DNA from: Protostelium mycophagum | Taxonomy: Eukaryota > Evosea > Variosea > Protosteliida > Protosteliaceae | Assembly: GCA_002081555.1 (NCBI GenBank) | Contig: MZNV01002554.1 | Coordinates: forward strand, 1 to 45,085 | DNA: 45,085 nucleotides | Reading direction: 5' to 3' | Shown: positions 1 through 9,264 of the stretch, piece by piece | Layout of the letters: every line of letters begins with the position of its first letter | Numbering within the stretch: the stretch's first letter is position 1 | Notes under the pieces: generated by a model | What the model was told of the DNA's origin: nothing | Seen by the model: the letters and a program-made list of their open reading frames with translations, nothing else | Databases searched by the model: none | Position numbers and translations under genes: made by a program

Positions 1-1
1 C

Positions 2-205
2 TCCTACATTTTCTATAAACATTTTCACCTTGGAGATGACAATATCATCTATTTGGTCACTGTCAATGACAGGGTATTAGAACAACAGTTCCGAGAAGAG
101 CTTCTGAGACGTGCTATGACATTGATTTACGAGCACTTGGATGTTGCTGGCTTTTCCTATTGTCTTCTTAAGGATTGGGTTCTGAGATATTTCTCTCACA
201 TTTGA
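2..205 (+). CDS. 3' end of an unidentified protein gene
   Basis: The first 204 bases are open in one frame for 67 codons and end in TGA at 203-205. The peptide begins SYIFYKHFHLGDDN, contains LEQQFREELLRRAMT and ends LRYFSHI. It has balanced hydrophobic and charged residues and reads like real protein. It runs off the left edge, so the start and fold are unknown. I do not recognise the family. The tandem repeats start about 130 bp downstream. A chance open frame is the alternative. Confidence 0.35.
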   Translation, partial: SYIFYKHFHLGDDNIIYLVTVNDRVLEQQFREELLRRAMTLIYEHLDVAGFSYCLLKDWVLRYFSHI

Positions 206-335
206 CATGTACTGCATCTATCCTTTGCAGTGTTGTGTTTTCAGTTTTTACATCATTTGAGGTGATCTCATTTTGTAATCTATGAGGATGAAAGCTGGTT
301 TCATCAGTGGTGATCAGTGTTGTGTATGGCCTCAT

Positions 336-580
336 GTGTTGCCAGTTCTTGGTCATGTGTGAAGACGATTCTATTTTTTCAGTAATGGTGGGGGTCAGGG
401 GGGGTGGAGTGTGCTTTACAGCGAGCAAAAGTGTGTGGAGATGTGAGGATGAAAGAATGTGTTGCCAGTTCTTGGTCATGTGTAGAGACAATTCTATTTT
501 TCAGTAATGGTGGGGGTTAGGAGGGGTGGAGTGTGCTTTACAGCGAGCAAAAGTGTGTGGAGATGTGAGGATGAAAGAAT
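336..580. repeat. Tandem repeat, two copies, period 123 bp
   Basis: The unit starting GTGTTGCCAGTTCTTGG occurs at 336 and again at 459, a period of 123 bp. Each unit passes through a G-rich stretch (GTGGGGGTYAGG) and the shared segment GAGCAAAAGTGTGTGGAG. The copies differ at few positions, so the duplication looks recent. Open frames across it merely follow the repeat. Confidence 0.85.
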
Positions 581-1300
581 GATGAAGGTTGAGATTGTGA
601 TTGACGAGACATTCTGTGTTGCTTTTTTATTTTTTTGTAGTTGTTGTATTTCTTGTAGTTCTTGTAATTCTTGTACTTCAACAACTGATCTGAGGGATTC
701 AGCCATTCATGAATAACCCCCTTCCATTCAACAGGAGAGCTAATGTTCACTCTGATCGGCAGCATCTGGGTTCATGAACAACCCCCTTCCATTCAACAGG
801 AGAGCTAATGTTCACTCTGATTGGCAGCATCTGGGGGTTAACCCCAGTTGTGCGAGCAAAAGTGTGTGGAGATGTGAGGATGAAAGAATGATGAAGGTTG
901 AGATCGTGATCAACGAGACATTCTGTGTTGCTTTTTTATTTTTTATGTAGTTCTTGTATTTCTTGTCGTTCTTGTAATTCTTGTGCTTCAACAACTGATC
1001 CGTTGAGGGATTCAGCCATTCATGAATAACCCCCTTCCATTCAACAGGAGAGCTAATGTTCACTCGAGATGTGAGGATGAAAGAATGATGAAGGTTGAGA
1101 TCGTGATCGACGAGACATTTTGTGATGCTTTTTTATTTTTTTTGTAGTTCTTGTAGTTCTTGTAATTCTTGGATCCGTTGAGGGATTCAGCCATTCTTTC
1201 ATCCCTTCCATTCAACAGGAGAGCTAATGTTCACTCTGATCGGCAGCATCTGGGGGTTAACCCCAGTTGTGGTTAACCCCAGTTGTTGAGTTTGGGCAAA
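545..1300. repeat. Complex repeat array (about 309- and 196-bp spacing)
   Basis: Three copies of a unit containing GATGTGAGGATGAAAGAATG begin near 545, 854 and 1065. Each is followed by a T-rich stretch made of TTGTAGTTC-like nonamers and then GAGGGATTCAGCCATTC. A sub-unit with CCCCCTTCCATTCAACAGG occurs in whole or part near 717, 781, 1028 and 1205. The near-palindrome CTGGGGGTTAACCCCAG closes two of the copies (near 829 and 1249). No protein-coding signature, transposase or long terminal inverted repeat is visible. It looks like a local minisatellite or nested duplication. Confidence 0.8.
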
Positions 1301-1784
1301 GTGAAACTTTCGAATCTGGAAATTACCGTTGTAGTGGTGACAAAGCCATACGGTGTCACAATGACAGAAACTTACATTCTCAATTTTGCAAGAGGTCAGA
1401 GATGTACGAATCATACAAGCAGGGCTCTTGGAATGTGCCACTTTTGAAATTACAGAAAAATGCATTTGATTGGATTGCTTGGAGAGCCAAGAATAGTGGG
1501 CGGGATTGAGAAGATACTCACTCTTCTATCCTCTCTTCACATGAAGTAACCAGCGTCTTTTTATTAGCGACGCTCACAATAAATTATGTAATAGTCTCGA
1601 TCACGAAGATGAAACTTTAAAAACCATGTTCGAAATAAAGATCCTTTCTTTCTCTGGCATAGTTTAACCCACTATTCATCCCAGTTCTTCCTTCTCACTG
1701 GCATTCCTTTGCATGGATCATCTCTGTAGATCCATCACTATTACGTCCGGGATGATCAGAATCTCTTCTCAAATTATCACCAAA
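1301..1784. other. Intergenic stretch upstream of the GPN1-like gene
   Basis: An open frame of about 80 codons on the plus strand (to 1509) begins inside the repeat tail and has no recognisable domain. The rest, rich in ATCTCTTC-type pyrimidine runs, presumably holds the 5' leader and promoter of the GPN-loop GTPase that starts at 1785. I see no RNA gene or clear regulatory site. Confidence 0.4.
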
Positions 1785-3380
1785 ATGGAAGGCAACACAG
1801 AGTCTCTGCACAATTTGAAATTAGATGAAACTCCAATGAAGAAGGGTAGGCTTTTGTTTTCTCTTTAGGATTACTCTTAATCACTTATAAAGGCGAGGGT
1901 AAACTCCCTATCGTGTGTATTGTCATTGGAATGGCTGGAAGTGGGAAGACAACATTAATGACGGTAAGAGATCACTCAATTTAGGGTGAATTAATTGAAT
2001 TCGATAAGTGTGTCGATGAATATCTTCAAAGCCAAAAGAAGAAACATTACACTCTTAATCTCGATCCTGCTGTTCGTCAAGTTCCTTATCCCGTAAACAT
2101 AGACATTCGTGACACCGTGAAATATAAAGAAGTCATGAAACAGTAAGAATTTAAGAAAATGTCAATTGATCATTGTACAATCTATGTGATCTCACACAAA
2201 CAGATATAATCTCGGTCCCAATGGAGCTATTGTTACCTCCTTGAACCTCTTTACCACCAGATTTGATCAAGTTCTCGGTTACATAGACAAGAGAGCCCCT
2301 GAATTAGAGTATGTTCTTTCCATCTCTACGATCTCGTTTCCATCTCCTGTTTTGAGAAAGAAACAGTTACATTTTGATGGACACACCCGGACAAATCGAG
2401 ATCTTCACTTGGTCCGCCTCTGGTGCCATCATCACAGAATCGATCGCCTCTACCTACCCAACTGTCCTCTTATATGTGATCGATACACCAAGAACAACTA
2501 GTCCCTCTACATTCATATCGAATATGCTCTACGCCTGCAGGTATAGAACCTCTATTCATTTTAGCGGGATTACATTTGGAGTCTATGACTATGTCGTGAC
2601 GTCGACGTCATTCTGCGGTTCTGCCGCTGTTTCAAGCTCTATAGCAGATCAATATTTGTTACCGAACATTCACTACTCTTTGCATAATCTAAAGGAGGCG
2701 GTCGTATTTTGTGAAACCAAAGCAGAACCTACAACTAAAGCACGAATACCGTTGTAGATCAATTCGATTCCAAATATAGACGCAGTACATGATATTGAAA
2801 TATAACAGTATATTATATAAGACAAAACTACCCATGATCTTGGTCTTCAACAAGTGTGACATCACTTCGCCAGATTTTGCAAAGACATGGATGACTGATT
2901 TCGACGCGTTCAACACCGCATCACAAGCCGGTAAGTGTCGCATTCTATCGTGAAATCTGACAGTTGTAGATGACACGTATATGTCCAGTTTGACACGGTC
3001 TATGAGTCTGGTGTTGGAGGAATTTTACAATAACTTGAGGACTGTCGGTGTCTCTTCCACCACAGGTAATTTCCATAATAAAAATAAATTTGTCACAAAA
3101 AATAATGGAGAATTGAAAAACAATAGGAAAAGGGATGGATGAATTATTCAAGGCCATTGGAGATTCAGAAAAAGAGTGGCATGAATATTACCACACGGAG
3201 ATGGAGAGGCTAAGGACAGCAAGGAGAGAGAAGGACGAGAAGAGGCAGGAAGAACAGCTGGAGAAACTGAGGAAAGACTTGGGACAATCCAAGGGAAAGA
3301 AGGTTGTTTTGGACAACCAGCCTGGTGAACTCGTACTCTCTGATGATGATGAATTTGAAGATGATGAAGATGATGAATAA
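1785..3380 (+). CDS. GPN1: GPN-loop GTPase 1 (XAB1/NPA3 family)
   Basis: GPN1 is a cytosolic GTPase needed for assembly and nuclear import of RNA polymerase II. The spliced product is 346 residues from eight exons: 1785-1845, 1893-1963, 1985-2142, 2204-2308, 2367-2540, 2809-2930, 2970-3065 and 3127-3380. Visible landmarks in order are the P-loop [26 protein letters not shown], the diagnostic [12 protein letters not shown] (GPN loop), switch [15 protein letters not shown], the G4 motif FNKCD and a charged coiled-coil C-terminus ending in acidic residues. Each splice junction restores the family sequence without gaps. Intron 2 is only 21 nt. Intron 5 (268 nt) carries both a GTTGTAGAT and a GCGG..CCGC hairpin motif. 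The start is the first ATG in frame before the P-loop exon. Identification is secure. Confidence 0.95.
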
Positions 3381-3576
3381 AAGGCTATGATGGAGTCTGT
3401 TCTTCAATCGGTCTAAATGATGTAATCCGTTAGTAATTTCTGCCCAAAATATTTAATAATATTTGATGCTCGAACGCTTGTATTCGATTTGGGATTTGCA
3501 TGCAAAAAAATGAAAAAGCAGGCAAATTGTAAACATCGTAAATTTATATAAGTATTGTGATGCTGCTGCTGGGTGT

Positions 3577-3592
3577 GGTGTTGAATAACACC
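3577..3592 (-). terminator. Histone mRNA 3' stem-loop of the H2A gene
   Basis: Read on the minus strand it is GGTGTT-ATTC-AACACC: a six-base-pair stem with a four-base loop, flanked by ACAAAAC upstream and ACACCC downstream. This matches the shape of the replication-dependent histone stem-loop bound by SLBP. It lies about 45 bases after the H2A stop and is almost identical to the one after H4. Confidence 0.85.
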
Positions 3593-3637
3593 GTTTTGTT
3601 GTATTTGATTTCCCGAAGGAACTGATTGACTGTTTCC

Positions 3638-4092
3638 TTAGTAATCCTGAGAGCTGGAGGCTTCGGCACCCTTCTTGCTCTTCTTGGGGACAAGAGCGTT
3701 GTTGATGTTGGGGAGAACTCCTCCGTTGGCGATAGTGACGTCGTGCAACAGCTTGTTGAGCTCCTCGTCGTTTCTGATGGCGAGCTGAATGTGTCTGGGG
3801 ACAATTCTGTGCTTGTTGTTGTCTCTGGAGGCGTTACCGGCCAACTCGAGGATCTCGGCGGCGAGGTACTCAAGAAGGGGGCTCCAGCTCCAATTCTCTC
3901 GGCGTATCTTCCCTCTCTCAAGTGTCTGTGGACACGACCGACAGGGAATTGGAGACCGGCCTTGGAAGATCTGGTGTGGGTCTCTGAACCGCTCTTGCGA
4001 CCTCCTCCAGTGGGGGCCTTTCTGACCTTCTTGGTTCCGACCTTGGGGGTCTTTCCTCCGGTGGTTGGCTTCTCAGTGTTTTCGCTGGACAT
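3638..4092 (-). CDS. Histone H2A, SQ-tail (H2A.X-like), frame interrupted
   Basis: This encodes nucleosomal H2A, intronless. The N-terminal tail is unusually long (about 45 residues before [17 protein letters not shown]), followed by [14 protein letters not shown]. The later part, [34 protein letters not shown] and a C-terminus ending SSSQDY, lies in a different frame. SQDY fits the SQ[E/D]-hydrophobic motif phosphorylated at DNA breaks in H2A.X. Between GAGAP and LEYLAAE the family has VYLAAV; here only two bases remain where 18 are expected, a net loss of 16 nt near 3872-3878. The missing codons would repeat the GCGGCGAGGTAC sequence that survives next to the junction, so deletion between direct repeats or assembly collapse is likely. 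The intact promoter and stem-loop argue against an old pseudogene. Confidence 0.85.
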
Positions 4093-4759
<667 letters not shown>

Positions 4760-4800
4760 GAATCTTTACCTCAGCGACTGATCTATTCACTACAAACAAC

Positions 4801-4816
4801 GGTGTTTTTCAACACC
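4801..4816 (+). terminator. Histone mRNA 3' stem-loop of the H4 gene
   Basis: GGTGTT-TTTC-AACACC forms a six-base-pair stem with a four-base loop, preceded by ACAAAC and followed by ACACCC, 41 bases after the stop. The loop TTTC is a canonical histone loop sequence. It implies non-polyadenylated, SLBP-dependent H4 mRNA. Confidence 0.9.
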
Positions 4817-4970
4817 ACACCCAATATATAAATATGACTCTCAATTGCTAATCTATGCTTCAAATCGTCTATTTACTCATTTTCTTGTCATCTCATTTTG
4901 TTTGTCCACGATTGTAGATGTACGTAATTGAAACAATTTGTCTTTTGGGTGGGCATAATCCGCGAACACG

Positions 4971-5829
4971 ATGAGCAACATCCTCCGCAACAGTCACTCT
5001 ATCATTGGACAGAAGAGCACCGTTGTCCCTCTCAGACATTACACTGGTGCTGTTCCCTCTAAGGGATACAAATTACCAGATCTTCCTTACGATCATGGTG
5101 CTTTAGAGCCTGTTATTACTGGTGAGATCATGCAAATCCACCACCAGAAGCATCACCAAACTTACGTCACCAATCTCAATGCTGCTTTGGACAAACTGTC
5201 AGCAGCAGAAGCCAAGAACGATGCAGCAGAAATCGCCAATCTTACAAGGTAAAGCCAATCATTTTCCACTCACAATAACACCATCTTATTTGAAACAAGC
5301 GCCATCAAGTTCAACGGTGGAGGTCATGTTAACCACTCTATTTTCTGGACAAATTTGTCACCCAAGAGCCAAGGTGGAGGTGCACCCCCAACTGGCGCTC
5401 TTGCTGACAAGATCAATAGCACCTACGGTTCTTTAGATTCCTTCATCTCCAAGTATGAAATCTGACGTATGCATATTTCTCGATCTAATTTCATCAGATT
5501 TAACGCGCAAACTGCTGCCGTTCAAGGTTCTGGTTGGGGTTGGTTGGCATACGATACCACCCTTGACAGACTTTCCATTGTCACTCTTCCAAACCAAGAT
5601 CCCGTCTCCACCTTAGGTCTTGTGCCTCTTCTTGGTGTGGATGTTTGGGTACGTCATCTCTTTAAACAGCTCTTCATGTTTTTTAAAAAGTATGCTGATC
5701 ATAGGCTAGGAGCACGCTTACTACCTTCAATACAAGAACGCCAGGCCCGACTATCTCAAGGCTATCTGGCAGATTGTCAACTGGAAGAACGTCTCAGAAC
5801 GTTTTGATGCCGCGGCAGTCAAGAAATAA
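4971..5829 (+). CDS. Fe/Mn superoxide dismutase, probably mitochondrial
   Basis: It converts superoxide to hydrogen peroxide and oxygen. Exons are 4971-5248, 5300-5452, 5498-5648 and 5710-5829, giving 233 residues. The first 30 or so residues are rich in S, R and hydroxyl residues ([17 protein letters not shown]) and look like a mitochondrial presequence. The mature part starts at [15 protein letters not shown]. Metal ligands are visible: His in [13 protein letters not shown], His in [11 protein letters not shown], and Asp and His in [13 protein letters not shown]. The [14 protein letters not shown] stretch is close to mitochondrial MnSOD. Manganese is favoured over iron, but I cannot decide by eye. 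The C-terminus (VKK) lacks a peroxisomal signal. Confidence 0.93.
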
Positions 5830-5870
5830 AGACATCTTTCATTGCAACTGTAGAAGACATTTCCCTGGAT

Positions 5871-6005
5871 TTATTTCTTATTCACTCTCTTCAGAAGGTG
5901 TTGCTGTTTTTTAGCGGTTTGGCGGAAATTGTAGAAAGCACTCGGGACCATTCCAGCAGGCGGAGCACAGCGCGAGCATCGATAGCCATACTCTTCAGAT
6001 TGATC
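5871..6005 (-). CDS. Possible small unknown minus-strand gene, last exon
   Basis: Minus-strand frame from a plausible acceptor (ATGCAAAG just before 6005) to TAA at 5871. It reads DQSEEYGYRCSRC, then AFYNFRQTAKKQQHLLK and RVNKK. The paired cysteines and basic tail look protein-like, and it would converge with the superoxide dismutase gene 40 bp away. No upstream exon or start codon is clear, and an alternative frame (ATGGCTATCGATGC) gives a 31-residue peptide. I do not recognise the family. Confidence 0.3.
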   Translation of the reverse strand, partial: DQSEEYGYRCSRCAPPAGMVPSAFYNFRQTAKKQQHLLKRVNKK

Positions 6006-6147
6006 CTTTGCATGTGGGTGAGATTGTTTTGTTGCTGTTAATCGAGAGAGGATCTGCAGTAAAATCCTCGTCAGAATCAGATCTGACGAGTTCAGCCCGA
6101 TCTGCAGCAGAGGAGCATAGATATCGACACTTGGTTCTACATTGAAA

Positions 6148-9084
6148 ATGTCCGCATCTTCTCCAGTCCAGGAGGGTATTGAATTGGTGAAGAGAGCGAC
6201 GGAATTAGACAAGCTTCAAAAGTTTGGCGAGGCGGTACATTACTATGAATTATCACTGGAGCAGTTTCATGTAGCACTCAGAGGTGAATAAATCTTTAAT
6301 ATAGACATAGACATTAGAGACACCAGAGAGAAAGAGGAGACTCATGATGGATCTAGATCCCCGAACAATACAAGAAAACAGAACGTTGATAGAGACGAAG
6401 ATTGACGAATATGAAAAGCGATGTAATCGTTTAAAAGAACTTCTACTGCGCCAGAAATATCAAGTAGCTCTCCATGAGACACTTCATACAATCGTTCAAA
6501 ATCAGCCTCCATTACCGGAACCGACTATGACTGCTCCTCCTTCTGTAGCTAGTATGAACATCAATGCACAAAATGCAGTCTCAGGTGTCCGTCCTCTACC
6601 TTCACGGCCATCTCCAAGTGAGTCTAATGATAAAGTCCATCATGATAAGCATTCATGTCTGCGAAAAATACCACATCATCCTGTCGCACTTTTAGAATAT
6701 GTTTGTCCTCTTTCTGCAGAGGATGTTTTTTTAATGCATGCAGCTTATGTGCCTAATCATCTGAGGCCACAAGGAGTCAGCTCCAACCCCGGGACGGTAA
6801 ATAAAATGACATCTCTACTTTTATTAAAGATATCAGGCTCCAATACACAAGCCCTTCTCTGCTCGTAGTTCAGACGACAGGTGAGATATCTTGATATGTA
6901 CATCGCGATATCATAAAACAAATATTCACCGAACTTTTAGTGGGTCAAACTCTAGTTATAACGGACATAGAACATCTGACCCACCGGTACCAACCCCTTC
7001 TGTCGCCCCCATCATCCCACCTCGAAATAGCGAAGGTGCTATTTTTAGAACCATATCCCAGTATTTTTCTGAGAAATTTCAGGGAGTAACGTGAAGAAAT
7101 TTCAGCTCGGATTCTGGATGAACAAAAAGAACTCTGTGTATCCTGAACCATCTATTTCCAACGAGTTTTCCGCGAATTTCCTTGATTTTTGACAGAGAAG
7201 TCAACACCGCAAGTGAAATGTTTCATCAAGCCAGAGAACAAGAGTCTAATCCATCAGCCGCAATGGCTCTATACAAACAAGCCGCAGAACTATTGTTGAA
7301 ACACGGCAGTAGTAGACACGTCAGCAGCAACAGCCACGATAAAGAGAGTAAGAGCGAAGGAAACTCTGTGCATAGCTCGTCATCGGTATATGATGGCAGA
7401 GAGAGCCCCGTGTCTACACCGAGGGTGAGTCGTTGTAGATTGTCACGAAAGATTGTGACGAAAAGTCGCAGAAAGAGTCGCTGCAGATCAATTTTGAAAA
7501 CAAATCTGAGATCAAATTGCAAGAGATACTTGGAGGTATGGAGAAAGTTTCACGAAATTTCAATCAAATTTCGGATGATGCTTGTCGTGTTTTGATCTAA
7601 AATATGTTTTGGCGGGAAAAATCACACCAGGTTTTTACGGCTCTTACGCTATGCATAAATCGATTATTGGATTTTTATCTATCGTGTTCTACAACGAGGT
7701 TAATTTATGATGTTGAAGGTGGTGGATCAGGAGCACAGATATATAGAGCGACATATGGAGGTAATCATTATGGGTCCATATGATGATGAACTGTGATAGG
7801 ATTAACTTTTGCTGCCAAAGTAATGAAGGGGGATATGGTTCCAGAGGTATCTATTTATTACTCATCATTACTCATCATTACGTCATACATTATGAATCAT
7901 CTTCAATGAATGTTGCCGGTTGATGCAACAAAAATCTACATGCTCACGCGGCTTCATCCTATATCACACAGCCGCCACTTTGAGATTCGCGACACCAACA
8001 ATCATAAATTCTTCCTCTAATGTCGCCAGATGATCGAACCCATCAAGCGAGAGATTCAGATCATGGAGAGTATAGACAATGAGCACGTGGTCAAATACTT
8101 GGGACACGACATCAGCGAGACAGAGATAAGGCTCTATATGGCCCTCTACAGTTCCACTTTGCATGATGAGATCAATCAAAGAAGAAAGCAGAAGATGCCA
8201 TACAAACCGGCTGAGATATGCAGGTTCATGACCTTGGTGAGGATTTGGCTGGTTGTAGATGTAGTTTTGATCTATTTATAGATCACCAAAGGGTTGAGCT
8301 ATCTACATTCCATGAACCCACCTATATTACATAGAGATTTGAAATCGGAAAATGTGAGTTTTTTCTCAAAAAAATATTTTTATTATAATTTCCACTGACT
8401 ACAACGATGTAGATATTTGTACAATATGATTCGAGGAAAGAAATAGATTTACTGAAAATCGGTGATTTCGATTCGTCTAAAATATTAGAAGGACAGAGGG
8501 CCACATACACAAGGAATATGGGCACCGACGGGTGATATTTCGATGAAAATTCGTGAGGTTCTGACTCGTTGTAGATTCATGGCACCAGAGGTGGCGAGTA
8601 ACCCAGCAGGGAAGGATAAGGGATATACTAAAAATGCAGATGGTAATAGTTTATTTTTAGAAAATATCTTCCTCGTTGTAGATGTAAGAATACTAAAACT
8701 GAGATGTACAGTTTGGTCACTCGGGATGATCATGTATGAGTTGATGATGTTTGAGAAGCCATACTTCGATGTGCCCCCCGTGAATAGACATCTTGTCGTC
8801 ATATCCGGAAAGAGACCCACCATATCTTCAGAGGTGATCTATTTATAGATCATCGTACATTCCCTCTTGGTTAAAGATAACTCTGACTTGTAATTTTATG
8901 GTGGTGCTTTCACCAAGTGAATATTCCGTGAAAATTCTTTGAAAAATACTGAAATAGTCAGGTGGAAAGAAGGTATAAAGATTTGGTCCATTTATGGCAG
9001 AAATGCACAGAGAAGGACCCATCAAAACGTCCCGAGACCCGAAAGATACTGAAAGCACTCGTGGAGATGCAATTTGGAAACTGA
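6148..9084 (+). CDS. Protein kinase with two MIT-like N-terminal regions, DFD motif
   Basis: Exon 1 encodes MSASSPVQEGIELVKR..FGEAVHYYELSLEQF, a clear first half of an MIT helical hairpin, completed after splicing at 6318 by KIDEYEKRCNRLKELL. A second MIT-like stretch, ASEMFHQAREQ..AMALYKQAAELLL, starts near 7200 after a proline-rich linker. The kinase domain follows: glycine loop GGGSGAQIYRATY, lysine in FAAKVMKG, IKREIQIMESI (helix C Glu), catalytic HRDLKSEN, IGDFDSSKIL, MAPEV and VWSLGMIMYELM, ending KALVEMQFGN at 9084. The magnesium motif is DFD, not DFG: the metal-binding Asp stays but Gly is replaced. MIT domains bind ESCRT-III tails, so a role on endosomes or in cytokinesis is inferred. 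Closest by layout are MIT-kinases such as ULK3 and RPS6KC1, but those differ in order or activity. There are about ten introns. Confidence 0.85.
8269..8284 (+). repeat. GATCTATTTATAGATC hairpin at a 3' splice site
   Basis: GATCTA-TTTA-TAGATC forms a six-base-pair stem; the intron of the MIT-kinase gene ends at the TAG within it (exon resumes ATCACCAAAGGG). GTTGTAGATG lies 19 nt upstream in the same intron. Confidence 0.9.
8836..8851 (+). repeat. GATCTATTTATAGATC hairpin at a 5' splice site
   Basis: The identical 16-mer seen at 8269 lies two bases inside a different intron of the same kinase gene, which starts GTGATCTATTTATAG at 8834 and ends near 8961. Confidence 0.9.
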
Positions 9085-9264
9085 AATTCAATGTAGAGAT
9101 CTCAGGACGAAGAATCAATTTGACCGTGGTTCATCACTGTGAAAAACAGCTGTTGTGAGTGAATAAAGAAGTCAAAGTTATCTCTGCTTATGATACTGTG
9201 ATTCCATCTATTCAACATTTTCGCGCCACGACAACTTTTGAAAAAATGACAATTTGTTATTAAG

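Noticed and set aside
168-1063. Several overlapping open frames in the left repeat array
   Set aside because: They repeat with the DNA units, differ in frame between copies and carry no domain.
8834-8848. A 15-nt intron GTGATCTATTTATAG in the kinase gene
   Set aside because: Splicing to about 8961 restores the conserved kinase C-lobe (DLVHLWQKCTEKDPSKRP), so the longer intron is right.
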